Positions 38,744-49,713 are shown, counted from the stretch's first letter. The stretch: 64,000 nucleotides of DNA from Geomonas silvestris (GCF_014193515.1 NZ_BLXX01000014.1:62001-126000); one strand, 5' to 3'. Program-made: numbers and translations. The notes: a model not told the origin generated them from the letters alone.

Positions 38744-38759
38744 CCGTCACATATGACGG
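38744..38759. promoter_or_regulatory. Activator palindrome copy 1
   Basis: CCGTCA-CATA-TGACGG, a perfect 6-4-6 inverted repeat; the best-matching copy of the island's recurring motif. Confidence 0.8.
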
Positions 38760-38862
38760 TTATGCACCGGATGACGGTTACCACGGGCGGCTTCCCCGCC
38801 GCGCAGGCCCCCCGTACCCAAGGTAGCTAACGAATACGACAGGTTGTCGGCTCGGCATCCCC

Positions 38863-38877
38863 TGGCACGTAACCTGC
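38863..38877 (+). promoter_or_regulatory. Sigma-54 promoter, lipoprotein-hydrolase-mlaA operon
   Basis: TGGCACGTAACCTGC, GG/GC spacing correct; 103 bases from the palindrome and 64 before ATG 38942. Confidence 0.88.
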
Positions 38878-38941
38878 TCAGGTTCTCCCTAGCTGAACCT
38901 GACTGGCAACGGTCCTTACAACAATGCAAAAGGAGCACTCA

Positions 38942-39109
38942 ATGAAAACATCATCGATAGTTTCCCTGATAACGGTTCTGGCGGCAGGTCTCACGTTGTC
39001 GGGCTGCATCTTCCCCTATTGGTACGACGACGGCGGGCGAGGCGGCGGGTACCACGACGGCGGCGGGCGTGGCGGCGGCGGACACCACGACGGCGGCGGA
39101 CGCCGCTAG
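38942..39109 (+). CDS. Small Gly/His-rich lipoprotein
   Basis: 55 residues. Signal peptide with lipobox LTLSGC (Cys21), then a Tyr/Asp segment and a repeated GGG(R/Y)..HDGGG tail. AAGGAG precedes ATG 38942. First gene behind the sigma-54 promoter at 38863. The His/Asp-Gly tail might bind metal, or be surface-exposed; function unknown. Confidence 0.75.
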   Translation: MKTSSIVSLITVLAAGLTLSGCIFPYWYDDGGRGGGYHDGGGRGGGGHHDGGGRR

Positions 39110-39152
39110 CGGTCGACGTCCACCAAGGAGGATTCTCTCCGGGAGTTTTACC

Positions 39153-40439
39153 ATGTGCCTGAGACTGCTTGTCATTCTTATTCTAGTTTGTCTGCCCCTG
39201 CCGGGGCACGCTGCGGACCCCGAGTATGGTTATCCGATCACGGGTTCCTACGAGGCGACCATCCTGGGGACCCCGCCGGCGCTGATGCCCGAGTTGCCTG
39301 CGCGGATACCGCTTCGGCAGCTCGTGCTGAAGGTGCTGCCCGATCGAAAGACCCCTGCGGTGTTCTTCTACAACGACGGGCTGCGCTGCACCCTGGCCTA
39401 TCAGAAAAAGAAGGCGCCGCTGGTATTCCTGATCGCCGGGGCCGGCTCCAACGACCGTTCCTTCAAGCTGATGACCATGATGCGGGCACTCTACGCCGCC
39501 GGCTTCCACGTCATCACCCTGCCGTCCACCACCCACGCCAATTTCATCATCTCGGCTTCCCGGGGAGGCGTGCCGGGCGACCTTACCGAAGACGCGGCGG
39601 ATATGTACCGCGCCATGCAGATCGCCTGGGAAAAGGTGTCCGGCGACATCGAGGTCTCCGACTTCTACCTGGGCGGCTACAGCCTGGGAGCTGCCCAGGC
39701 TGCCTTCGTGGCCAAGTTGGACGAGGAGAGCCGGGTCTTCAACTTCAAAAAGGTTCTGCTGATCAACCCGCCGGTCAGCCTCTACAGCTCGGTGACCCGG
39801 ATCGAGGAGATGCTGAAGCAGATTCCCGGCGGGCCCAAGAAGCAGGGGGTCTTCTTCAACAGGATGCTTTCCCGGTTCAGCGAGTTCTACAGCTACGGGA
39901 ACTACGTCGCCATCAACGACGACTTCCTCTACGCGATCTACCAGGAGAAGCTGTTTTCCCGCGAGGAGACGGCGGGGCTCATCGGGCTCACCTTCCGCAT
40001 CAACCTGGCCGGCATGATCTTCGCCTCGGACGTGATCACCAACAGCGGCTACGTGGTGCCCAAAAACCGGGTGCTCAAGCCCGATGACTCGCTCTCCGAC
40101 TACTTCCTAGTCTCCACCCACCTGAGCTTCTACGAATACCTGAACGAGTACCTCTACCCCTATTTCGCGAAGCAGCAGCCGGGGCTTACCAAGGAGGCGT
40201 TCATCGAGTCGCTCAGCCTGAAAAGCATCGAGGGGTACCTGAAGTCCTCCGGGAAGTTCGGCGTGATGACCAACGAGAACGATTTCATCCTCACCAAGGC
40301 GGAGCTGGACTACCTGCGGGTCGTGTTCGAGGGGCGCATCACCGTCTACCCGCGCGGCGGCCACCTGGGGAACCTGGAATACCGGGACAACCTGGCCCGC
40401 CTGGTCGGGTTCTTCAAGGAAGCGGAGGTGCAGCCATGA
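39153..40439 (+). CDS. Exported alpha/beta-hydrolase-like protein
   Basis: 428 residues. Signal peptide (LLVILILVCLPLPGHA). A hydrolase-like core: VFLIAGAGSNDRSF (oxyanion region), nucleophile elbow LGGYSLGAAQAAF and a late His in YPRGGHLGN. ATG 39153 follows GGGAG. It overlaps mlaA by four bases (ATGA). The pairing with MlaA suggests a role in outer-membrane lipid handling, for example a lipase or esterase acting on lipids; not proven. Confidence 0.8.
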   Translation: MCLRLLVILILVCLPLPGHAADPEYGYPITGSYEATILGTPPALMPELPARIPLRQLVLKVLPDRKTPAVFFYNDGLRCTLAYQKKKAPLVFLIAGAGSNDRSFKLMTMMRALYAAGFHVITLPSTTHANFIISASRGGVPGDLTEDAADMYRAMQIAWEKVSGDIEVSDFYLGGYSLGAAQAAFVAKLDEESRVFNFKKVLLINPPVSLYSSVTRIEEMLKQIPGGPKKQGVFFNRMLSRFSEFYSYGNYVAINDDFLYAIYQEKLFSREETAGLIGLTFRINLAGMIFASDVITNSGYVVPKNRVLKPDDSLSDYFLVSTHLSFYEYLNEYLYPYFAKQQPGLTKEAFIESLSLKSIEGYLKSSGKFGVMTNENDFILTKAELDYLRVVFEGRITVYPRGGHLGNLEYRDNLARLVGFFKEAEVQP

Positions 40440-41221
40440 GACGAGATATGCTGCGCCTGTTAGCTGTCCTTACCCTGGGGCTCTCCCTGGCCGGGTGCGC
40501 CAGTACCCGCGAGGCGAGCCTGGCGGAAGTGCGCCCCTGGCACTCGATCAAGGAATTCCGCGATCAGCGCATGGCAGACGTGGCTGATCCCTGGGAAGGG
40601 TTCAACCGGAGCATGTACCGGTTCAACTTCAACCTAGACCGCTACCTGCTCCTCCCGGTGGTGGAAGGCTACGAGTACCTGACCCCCCGCTTCGTCCAAA
40701 AGCGGGTCTCCGGCATCTTCAACAACCTAAGCGAGCTGCGTAACCTGACCAACAGCATCTTCCAGCTCAAGGGGACCGAGTCGGCGACCACCCTGGGGCG
40801 CTTTCTCACCAACAGCACTCTGGGGCTGGCGGGCATGTTCGATCCCGCCACCTCGTTCGGCCTGGCCCGCCGCGACCAGGACTTCGGCAAGACGCTGGGG
40901 TACTGGGGGGCGGCTTCCGGCCCCTACCTGGTGCTCCCCTTCTTCGGCCCTTCCTCGGTGCGCGACACGGCGGGGCTGGCCGTGGATAGCGGCATCACCT
41001 ACGGGATCTATACGGTGGTCGACCCCTTTGCCGCAACCGGCAACAGCCTCGCCTACAGCGCGGGATTGACCGCCCTTGAAGGGGTAGACATGCGGCACCA
41101 GCAGAGCTTTCGCTACTACGAAAGCGGCTACCCGTTCGAGTACTATATGGTCCGCTTCCTCTACCATGAAAAACGCGAGATAGAGACGGGCAAGGCGCTC
41201 CCGGCCGAGCCGGACCCCTGA
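40436..41221 (+). CDS. mlaA: MlaA/VacJ-family lipoprotein
   Basis: 261 residues with lipobox SLAGC (Cys21) and the family core DPWEGFNRSMYRFNFNLDRYLLLPVV, NNLSELRNLTNSIFQLK, FGKTLGYWG and GPYLVLPFFGPSSVRDTAGL. MlaA sits in the outer membrane and removes phospholipids from its outer leaflet. The MlaBCDEF partners are not in this island, so it would have to use chromosomal ones. Confidence 0.93.
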   Translation: MRRDMLRLLAVLTLGLSLAGCASTREASLAEVRPWHSIKEFRDQRMADVADPWEGFNRSMYRFNFNLDRYLLLPVVEGYEYLTPRFVQKRVSGIFNNLSELRNLTNSIFQLKGTESATTLGRFLTNSTLGLAGMFDPATSFGLARRDQDFGKTLGYWGAASGPYLVLPFFGPSSVRDTAGLAVDSGITYGIYTVVDPFAATGNSLAYSAGLTALEGVDMRHQQSFRYYESGYPFEYYMVRFLYHEKREIETGKALPAEPDP

Positions 41222-41479
41222 AGAGGCGTAGCTCGAATGGCTTTATCGGAAATTTGGTGGGTGGTGCTGGCTTTAGTAGGGCGCGCGTGGCTGTGGGGGT
41301 CCTCAGCCCGCGCGCATGGTACGTCCCGCCACTAGGTTCCTCCCGGTTAGCGGAATTCTCCCGCAAGCAGCGCTCATCGGAAAAGGATTTCATCGTACTA
41401 CCGGCAACTGTCGTAGTATCCCCCGTCTTCCCCTCCGGCTGCGATCGTTTGTTCGCGCGCGGGGCCCCGTTTTGGTTCA

Positions 41480-41855
<376 letters not shown>

Positions 41856-41905
41856 GCCGGTCTCTCCTTGTCGTCGGCTCATTTCACAGGGGCCGGCGTA
41901 GCGAA

Positions 41906-42193
41906 CTATTTGATCTTCAGTATGGCGTCGCGCAGGTTGCTCCTGACTTCGTTCCACACCCGGTCGGTTCCTTCCTTCATATCCTCCCACTCGTCCTCGC
42001 CTGCCGCAGAGATTCCCTGCAGCTTTTGCGCGGCCTGGTCCCGCTTCGTTTTGAGCGCGGCTATCGCCTTGGAGTAGCCCTCGCCCGAGTCGGGCGTGGC
42101 ACTTAAGGCCTTGTCCTGCAACTGCTCGATCTGGTTATCCCATTCGACCAACTGGGCGGATAGTTTTTCGACGTATTCGTCTCGCTTTTTCAT
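41906..42193 (-). CDS. Sll1863-like coiled-coil stress protein, copy 1
   Basis: 95 residues, all helical, no signal: MKKRDEYVEKLSAQLVEWDNQIEQL, YSKAIAALKTKRDQAAQKLQ, EDEWEDMKEGTDRVWNEV. The same layout as the copy at 51262-51549 (Y..K...L..W...I..L then W..M/L...D..W). Members are found in stress-induced clusters; no biochemical function is established. AAGGAG precedes ATG 42193. Confidence 0.8.
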   Translation of the reverse strand: MKKRDEYVEKLSAQLVEWDNQIEQLQDKALSATPDSGEGYSKAIAALKTKRDQAAQKLQGISAAGEDEWEDMKEGTDRVWNEVRSNLRDAILKIK

Positions 42194-42219
42194 GTGCAAT
42201 CTCCTTTGGCCGGACGCAG

Positions 42220-42255
42220 CTCGCCCCTACAAAGATGATAATTCGTAGGGGCGAG
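42220..42255. repeat. Inverted repeat between minus-strand genes
   Basis: CTCGCCCCTAC (42220-42230) and GTAGGGGCGAG (42245-42255), an 11-bp perfect stem with a 14-base loop, no T-run. Possibly a dispersed repeat or mRNA-stability element. Confidence 0.5.
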
Positions 42256-42355
42256 CCGTGTCTGCATTATCGTGCGGTGCGTGAGGGCGAACGGTTGCCG
42301 GGCACCCGGTTCCCGCACCCGTGTACCACCGCCCCGGTTGCCGGTTCGGATCCCG

Positions 42356-43270
42356 TTATCTGTCGTGCCCCTGGCCGCGTTCCTGACCGCCGCCCTGCTC
42401 GCGCTCCTGTCCCCCGCCACCTTGCTGTCTTTCGTGGCCCTGCGGAGCCTGTTGCCGCTGTTGCTGAGGCGGAGCCTGCTGCTGGCGCTGTTGCTGTTGC
42501 TGCGCAGGAGCCTGCTCCCTCTGCTGGTACTGCTGGGCTGGAGCCTGCTGCTGGCGTTGAGCGCCGGCAGAGCCCTGCTGCCGCGCGTCCGGATGCTGGT
42601 TGTTCTGCTGCTGCGGGCGGGCCTGGGGCCTTTCCTGTTTGCCGCGCTCGGCTGCGGGCGCCTTGCGTTCGATCTGCTGGACATGCTGGCGTACTGCCTT
42701 GTCGCGCGGCTGGTAGCGGTACTGCTGGCTGTGCAGCTGGTGCTGCTGCTCGACGCGGGGGTAACGGTCGCCGGAATACTGACGCTGGTAGGTGGGCAGC
42801 GGAGCGGGCCTCGGTGCGGAGCCGCGCTTCCAGTGATCCCAGCCGCTGCGGCGCTGTTCCCAGTCACGGCCCCAGTGCTGGCCCCAGCGCGGCGGCGCAT
42901 TGGACTGCCAGCCGCGGAAGTAGGTCGGGGGCTGGCGGTAGTAGCTCACCGGGACGCGCAGGACGTACGCTGGCACGGACATCGGGTCCACGAAACCCCA
43001 GGGTCCGTTGTACCAGGTGCTCGCGTACCAGTTGTCGTTCTGGAACACCCAGTACATGCCGTCGTAGAAGAAGTAGTTGCCGGAAACGCGCGGCGCGTAA
43101 TAGACGGGGTAGCCCGGTATCGGTGACAGGTCCGGGTAGAGCGGCAGGTTGATCCCGATGCTCACGTTGGGCAACCCGATACCGATGCCGACACTGACCC
43201 CTGCCACGGCGCTGTGCGCCGTTATCATCACTAGGCATACTGCGATAATTCCGTGACGTAGTTTGCGCAT
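42356..43270 (-). CDS. Exported Gln/Arg-rich protein
   Basis: 304 residues. Signal peptide (IIAVCLVMITAHSAVA), a Gly/Pro/Tyr domain (VGIGIGLPNVSIGINLPLYP, YYAPRVSGNYFFYDGMYWVF, WYNGPWGFVDPMSVPAYVLR) and a low-complexity tail from about residue 140 rich in Gln, Arg, Ala and Gly. The Tyr/Trp-rich domain recurs in hypothetical exported proteins; I do not know a function. Probably co-transcribed with the His/Lys-rich gene upstream (113-base gap). Confidence 0.75.
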   Translation of the reverse strand: MRKLRHGIIAVCLVMITAHSAVAGVSVGIGIGLPNVSIGINLPLYPDLSPIPGYPVYYAPRVSGNYFFYDGMYWVFQNDNWYASTWYNGPWGFVDPMSVPAYVLRVPVSYYRQPPTYFRGWQSNAPPRWGQHWGRDWEQRRSGWDHWKRGSAPRPAPLPTYQRQYSGDRYPRVEQQHQLHSQQYRYQPRDKAVRQHVQQIERKAPAAERGKQERPQARPQQQNNQHPDARQQGSAGAQRQQQAPAQQYQQREQAPAQQQQQRQQQAPPQQQRQQAPQGHERQQGGGGQEREQGGGQERGQGHDR

Positions 43271-43383
43271 GCTGTCCTCCTTGTCTTGCCTGTTCGAATT
43301 CGCCTATCCCCGCGACCCAAAGGACCCCAAGCACTCAAGAGGCACCAGAGGTCTCAAGTCTTCAGAAGTCCCCGGAGACGGTG

Positions 43384-43686
43384 TTAGCGTCCGTGCCCCT
43401 CGTGTTTGTCACGCCCTTCGTGCCGGTCCTGGCCGTAGTGGTTGCCGTTGTCGTGCTTCTTGTGGTGCTTCTTTTTGTAATGCCGGGGCTCCTTCTCGAT
43501 GTAGACCCTGCGCTCGTCCTGGACATAATAAGGGCGGCCGGCGTCGACCTGGACTGAGACACCCGGAGGCGCCGGCAGGTAGCCGTTGATCTGGACTGCC
43601 ACATTGGCGGCGTGGGCGGATCCCGGACCGAAGCTTAGGCTAAGTGCCGTGATTAAAAGCGTGGGTACCAACAATTTGATGCGCAT
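43384..43686 (-). CDS. Exported His/Lys-rich small protein
   Basis: 100 residues. Signal peptide (LLVPTLLITALSLSFGPGSAHA), a short domain (VAVQINGYLPAPPGVSVQVDAGRP), then a charged tail with many His, Lys and Asp (HYKKKHHKKHDNGNHYGQDRHEG). The composition suggests metal or polyanion binding at the envelope. ATG 43686 has GGAG upstream. Driven by a near-consensus sigma-54 promoter with the palindrome upstream. Confidence 0.75.
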   Translation of the reverse strand: MRIKLLVPTLLITALSLSFGPGSAHAANVAVQINGYLPAPPGVSVQVDAGRPYYVQDERRVYIEKEPRHYKKKHHKKHDNGNHYGQDRHEGRDKHEGHGR

Positions 43687-43760
43687 GGGTTGCTCCTTTT
43701 CGACTGACAGTTTTTACGTTCACTTCACAACCTGAGGTTTCGTAGGCTACCCCTCACATT

Positions 43761-43775
43761 CCACGTTGCGTGCCA
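43761..43775 (-). promoter_or_regulatory. Near-consensus sigma-54 promoter, His/Lys-rich gene
   Basis: TGGCACGCAACGTGG on the minus strand: perfect -24 half, but the -12 GC is GG. Position (96 bases from the palindrome, 74 from the start codon) matches the other island promoters. Confidence 0.55.
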
Positions 43776-43871
43776 AGGCGACAACTCAATCGCAGTGGTG
43801 GTCAACCTGCCGATATATCGAGACCAGCCGGAATTTCAGACGGGGAAGGGGAGGATTGCCGCCGCAGCGGG

Positions 43872-43887
43872 CCGTCATATGCGACGG
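43872..43887. promoter_or_regulatory. Activator palindrome copy 2
   Basis: CCGTCA-TATG-CGACGG; one mismatch between the arms. Confidence 0.75.
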
Positions 43888-44545
43888 AGCCGCCAGATGC
43901 CACGGCCGCAGGATCGCCATCCAAGCGCTGCCGGCTTCTCCTGTTAGTCGTCGCTCCACCAGAAGCTTCAAACTCCATGCTGTCTTCCGGTAAGTGGGCT
44001 GCAGCTGTTGCTCCGGAGGCAGTTAGTGCCGCTGCTACAATCGCAGCGGTGACTCCTGGCCCTCTCACAGGCTGCCCTGAGGTCCGTTGTCACGTGTACC
44101 CTCAACCCGTTGCGGATACGTATCATATGATGGCTCTGGTTACGGTTTTCTCCCTCCACTGCGGCACCCTTCGGGCGATTCTCTCCGAGTATCGGCGGCT
44201 TGCAGCCCGCTCTCATGCCTTTTTTCCACGGCACGTTAATTGCGAGTCTGAACTTGTTGGAATAGACCAAGTACAGGTTACTTCATCTGTCTTAGTCAGG
44301 AATATAGGCCATAAGGCATAGTTGCTGCCAAGACAAAACAGTACACCTTTCAAAGATATTATTCAGCAAATTCGGGAAATATAGCAATGTCAGAGTCTGC
44401 AAGGAACCGATCTCTATCCGCATTATTTGACGGTGTTGCGACATATTCAGGTGTACTTTGCAGATAATGAGGTATAGCCTCATTCAATGGGCGATGTTTC
44501 AGATTGTTTGTCTGAAGCTGTTATTCCCGGAAAAGAGAGAAAATA

Positions 44546-47500
44546 ATGGAAAGTAATATCGACACGACTCAGTCATCTGCCCTTGAGGTGCACCAGAGCG
44601 AGCTGGAGATGCAGAACCTGGAGCTGCTGCGGACCCAGCAGGAGCTGGAGAACCAGCAGATCGAACTGGAACTGCAAAACGACGAGCTGCACCGGGCCCA
44701 GGAACAGCTGGAGACGCAAAAGGTCGAGCTGGAATTGCAAAACGACGAACTGCTGCAGGCCCAGGAACAGCTGGAAGTGCAGAAGATCGAACTGGAACGG
44801 CAAAACGAGGAGCTGCTCCGGGTGCAGGGCGAGCTGGAGCTCTCCCGCAACCGGTTTGCCGAGTTCTACGAACTGGCGCCGGTCGGCTACTTCACCTTCG
44901 ACCCCGCCGGAAGGATCCGTGAAGCGAACCTCGCCGCAGCGCAGCTGGTGGGGAGCAAGCCTCAGCTTTTGGCCGGTACACCCTTCGACAGTCTCGTGGC
45001 GGGGGAGCAGGGGAAGGAGATCTTCGCCGGGCACCTGGCCACGGTGCTGCACGAGGAAGGGGTGCAGCGCTGCGACCTGATGCTGGCGGGGAAAAACGAC
45101 AGGCAGCTCTACGGCCAGCTGCAGAGCATCTGGATCGCGGAGGGCGCAGGCAAGGATGGCTACGTGCTCTGTTCGGTGGTGGACGGCACCATGGCCAGGA
45201 AGCTGGAGCACGAGATCCAGGAGGCCCGGAAATACGCCGAGAGCATCGTTGATACGGTCCACAAGCCCCTGGTGGTCCTTAGCCCGGAATTGAAGATCCT
45301 CAGCGTCAACTTCAGCTTCTACGAAACCTTCCGGACCACACCCGAGGAAACCCTCGGCTGCTTCATCTACGACCTGGGCAACGGCCAGTGGGACATCCCG
45401 GCGCTTCGGGTGCTCTTCGAGGACATCCTCCCCAACGAGAGCGCCTTCAACGGCTACGAGGTAGACCACGTGTTTCCCGGCATCGGCCGCAAGGTCATGC
45501 AGCTGAACGCCCGTGAGATCCGTCGGGAGAACATCGGGTCGCACATCATCCTGGTGGCGATGGACGACATCACCGCACGCCGGGAGGCCGAAGAGGCCCT
45601 TCTCAAGGCGGGGGCGCTGCAAAACGCCATATTCGATTCGGCCAGCTTCTCCTGCATCGCGACCGACGCCAAGGGGGTGATCCAGATCTTCAACGTCGGC
45701 GCCGAACGCATGCTGGGGTACAGCGCCGCCGAGGTGCAGAACTTCATAACGCCGGTCGACATCTTCGACTCCCAGGAAGTGCTCACGCGCGCCCAGGCGC
45801 TCAGCGCGGAACTGGGCACACCCATCACCCCAGGGGTCGAGGCCTTGACCTTCAAGGCTTCCCGCGGCATAGAGGACATCTATGAACTTACCTACGTCAG
45901 GAAGGACGGCAGCCGCTTTCCTGGTGTGGTGTCCATCTCGGCACTGCGCGACCCGCAGGCTGCCATCATCGGCTACCTGTTGATCGGCACCGACAACACG
46001 GTGCGCAACCGGATCGAGACCGAGCAGATGCAGCTGAGCCAGCGCCTGCGGGACCACCAGTTCTACACCCGCTCCCTCTTCGAGGCCAACGTCGACGCCA
46101 GCATGACCACCGACCCCTGCGGCATCATAACCGACGTCAACAAGCAGATGGAGGCGCTCACCGACTGCACCCGCGACGAGTTGATCGGCGCCCCCTTCAG
46201 GAACTACTTCACCGAGCCGGAGCGGGCCGAGAGCGGCATCAAGCTGGTGCTGGACGAGCGCAAGATCACCGACTTCGAGCTCACCGTACGCACCCGGGAC
46301 GGCCGGGAGACCGTGGTCTCCCTGAACGCGACCACCTTTTACGACCGGGACCGCAAGCTGCAGGGGGTGTTCGCCGCAGCCCGCGACGTCACCGAGCGCA
46401 AGCGGCTGGACCAGGTGCTCCAGGAGAAGAACCTGGAACTGGAGAACGCCCGGGCCGTGGCGGAAAAGACCAGCCTCACCAAGAGCGATTTCCTGGCCAA
46501 CATGAGCCACGAGCTGCGCACCCCGCTCAACTCGGTGATCGGCTTCTCCGAGGTGCTGCAGGACCAGCTCTTCGGGGCGATCAACGACAAGCAGCAGGAA
46601 TACGTGAACAACATCATCACCAGCGGCCGCCACCTGCTCTCCCTCATCAACGACATCCTGGACCTCTCCAAGGTGGAGTCGGGCAAGATGGGGCTCGACC
46701 TGAGCACCTTTTCGCTCAGGGAGGCCCTGGACGCCTCGCTGAAGATCCTCAGGGAGCGGGCCGTCAAGGCGGGCCTTTCCCTGGAGCTGGACCTGGCCCC
46801 CGAGGCCGAGCTGCTCATCAAGGCGGACTCGCGCAAACTGAAGCAGATCCTCTTCAACCTGCTGTCCAACGCGGTAAAGTTCACCCCGACCGCGGGGAGC
46901 GTCACGGTGAGCGCGCGCAGGGACGGTGCTTTCATCGAGATAACGGTGGCGGACACCGGCATCGGCATCAGGGAGGAGGACGTCCCCAGGCTGTTCCAGA
47001 CCTTCACCCAGCTGGAGTCGGTGTACACCAAGGGATTCGAGGGGACCGGCCTGGGCTTGGCGCTCACCCGTCAGCTGGTGGAGCTGCACGGGGGGAGGAT
47101 CTGGGTGAAAAGCGAGTTCGGCATCGGCAGCAGGTTCAGCTTCACCATCCCCATCACCCAGGTCGCGCGCCGCGCTGACGAGCCTCCGCTTCACGATGCC
47201 GTCGCCGGCTCCGGTTCCGGTCACACGGTGCTGCTGATCGAGGATGACCCGCTCACCCTGACCACCCTGGAGAGCGCGCTGCAGCACAGGGGGTACCGGG
47301 CGCTCCGGGCGAGTAACGGCCTGGAAGGGGTCGAGATGGCCCAGCGCAACTCGCCCGACCTCATCGTCCTCGACCTGGTCATGCCCGGCATGAACGGTTT
47401 CGAGGTCGCTGACCGTTTGAGCCGGGAGATCCCGGGCTCGGAGGTCCCCATCCTGGTGCTCACCTCGATGGACCTCTCGGCCGCCGACCGCAGCCGGCTC

Positions 47501-47605
47501 ACCGGAAAGGTCTGGCGCATCGAAGGGAAGGGGAGCCTCTCCACGCACGAGTTCCTGAGCCTGGTGGAGAGCGTCGTCGGGCAGGGCGAGACCACAGTAG
47601 CCTGA
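44546..47605 (+). CDS. Soluble hybrid histidine kinase with 21-residue coiled-coil repeats (PAS x4-HisKA-HATPase-REC)
   Basis: 1019 residues, no membrane helix. Residues 11-94 are four tandem 21-residue repeats (pattern EQLExQKxELExQNDELLxAQ), a three-heptad coiled coil. Then PAS regions at about 100-215, 225-340, 350-480 and 500-625, a phospho-acceptor SHELRTPLNSVIGFSE near 660, an HATPase (GTGLGLALTRQLVELHGG) and a C-terminal receiver (LLIEDDPLTL, VLDLVMPGMNG). The second PAS is shared with the island GGDEF protein. First gene of a kinase-receiver-activator operon; presumed input of the island regulon. Confidence 0.93.
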   Translation: MESNIDTTQSSALEVHQSELEMQNLELLRTQQELENQQIELELQNDELHRAQEQLETQKVELELQNDELLQAQEQLEVQKIELERQNEELLRVQGELELSRNRFAEFYELAPVGYFTFDPAGRIREANLAAAQLVGSKPQLLAGTPFDSLVAGEQGKEIFAGHLATVLHEEGVQRCDLMLAGKNDRQLYGQLQSIWIAEGAGKDGYVLCSVVDGTMARKLEHEIQEARKYAESIVDTVHKPLVVLSPELKILSVNFSFYETFRTTPEETLGCFIYDLGNGQWDIPALRVLFEDILPNESAFNGYEVDHVFPGIGRKVMQLNAREIRRENIGSHIILVAMDDITARREAEEALLKAGALQNAIFDSASFSCIATDAKGVIQIFNVGAERMLGYSAAEVQNFITPVDIFDSQEVLTRAQALSAELGTPITPGVEALTFKASRGIEDIYELTYVRKDGSRFPGVVSISALRDPQAAIIGYLLIGTDNTVRNRIETEQMQLSQRLRDHQFYTRSLFEANVDASMTTDPCGIITDVNKQMEALTDCTRDELIGAPFRNYFTEPERAESGIKLVLDERKITDFELTVRTRDGRETVVSLNATTFYDRDRKLQGVFAAARDVTERKRLDQVLQEKNLELENARAVAEKTSLTKSDFLANMSHELRTPLNSVIGFSEVLQDQLFGAINDKQQEYVNNIITSGRHLLSLINDILDLSKVESGKMGLDLSTFSLREALDASLKILRERAVKAGLSLELDLAPEAELLIKADSRKLKQILFNLLSNAVKFTPTAGSVTVSARRDGAFIEITVADTGIGIREEDVPRLFQTFTQLESVYTKGFEGTGLGLALTRQLVELHGGRIWVKSEFGIGSRFSFTIPITQVARRADEPPLHDAVAGSGSGHTVLLIEDDPLTLTTLESALQHRGYRALRASNGLEGVEMAQRNSPDLIVLDLVMPGMNGFEVADRLSREIPGSEVPILVLTSMDLSAADRSRLTGKVWRIEGKGSLSTHEFLSLVESVVGQGETTVA
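44576..44827 (+). repeat. Four tandem 63-bp coding repeats
   Basis: In-frame units at 44576-44638, 44639-44701, 44702-44764 and 44765-44827, each coding 21 residues (three heptads). The last three are the most alike. Confidence 0.75.
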
Positions 47606-47675
47606 CGTTTTCAGCGTCAACGGCGGCATTGCCGCGCAGGCGGGAACCCCGGCAGAACCGAACAGGAGCCAAGAC

Positions 47676-48046
47676 ATGCCCAACAAGATTCTGATCGTCG
47701 AAGACAACGACAACAACCGCCGTCTCTTCCAGGACATCCTGAGCTTTCACGGCCACGAGGTGGCGGTGGCCAGCGACGGCCAGGAAGGGGTCGCCCTGGC
47801 GCGGCAGCTGATGCCGGACCTGGTCCTCATGGACATCCAGATGCCGGGGATGGACGGCATGTCCGCCGGCTGCCAGCTCAAGGCGGATCCCGCCACCCGC
47901 GGGCTCAGGATCATCGCCCTCACCTCCTTCGCCATGCAGGGGGACGAGGCCAAGTTCCTGGCGGCCGGTTTCGACGGCTACCTCTCCAAACCGGTCAGCA
48001 CCCGGGAGCTCCCGATACTGGTGAAAAAATGGCTGGAGGCGACACC

Positions 48047-48050
<4 letters not shown>
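47676..48050 (+). CDS. Single-domain response regulator (DivK/CheY-like)
   Basis: 124 residues, receiver only: acidic pair in [11 protein letters not shown], phospho-Asp53 in [12 protein letters not shown], Thr/Ser in [11 protein letters not shown] and Lys in [10 protein letters not shown]. It most resembles DivK/Spo0F-like shuttle receivers and lies between the hybrid kinase and the activator, overlapping the latter by ATGA, so it is likely an intermediate of the phosphorelay. Confidence 0.93.
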
Positions 48051-49627
<1,577 letters not shown>

Positions 49628-49713
49628 GGCGCCGCACCTGGCACCTGCCGGAGAGCGACACTGACAACTTGGCAGGAGCGGCTGCAAACAACTCAAACGA
49701 CCCGCCCACTCCC

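Larger units (their letters stand above)
38516..38941. promoter_or_regulatory. Divergent control region of the GGDEF gene and the lipoprotein-hydrolase-mlaA operon
   Basis: One palindrome (38744-38759) lies between two outward-facing -24/-12 promoters at 38613-38627 (minus) and 38863-38877 (plus), so one activator site can serve both transcription units. Extra half-sites (GTCACGCG at 38728 and ATGACGG at 38770) flank it. Confidence 0.75.
43687..44545. other. Large intergenic region ahead of the regulatory operon
   Basis: About 860 bases. The left part holds the -24/-12-like site (43761-43775) and palindrome copy 2 (43872-43887) for the minus-strand genes. From about 44230 the DNA is AT-rich and must carry the promoter of the histidine kinase operon, but no consensus sigma-70 or sigma-54 site is convincing. 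No gene seen. Confidence 0.5.

Noticed and set aside
39015-39106. Short GGCGGCGG-type repeats that might suggest a CRISPR-like or satellite array
   Set aside because: They are in-frame glycine/histidine codons of the small lipoprotein, without spacers.
42400-42570. CTGCTG-rich repetitive DNA
   Set aside because: It encodes the Gln-rich tail of the exported protein on the minus strand and is not an independent repeat array.
43802-44068. A small minus-strand frame with an Ala-rich signal-like N-terminus
   Set aside because: Starts at a GTG without ribosome site and runs through the regulatory palindrome at 43872.
44449-44463. Possible sigma-54 promoter ahead of the island histidine kinase
   Set aside because: GG and GC are separated by 8 rather than 10 bases and no palindrome lies at the expected distance.
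44573-47737. A long minus-strand open frame opposite the island histidine kinase
   Set aside because: It mirrors the GC-rich codons of the plus-strand kinase, has no recognisable domain and is Val/Leu/Gln/His-rich as expected for an antisense shadow.
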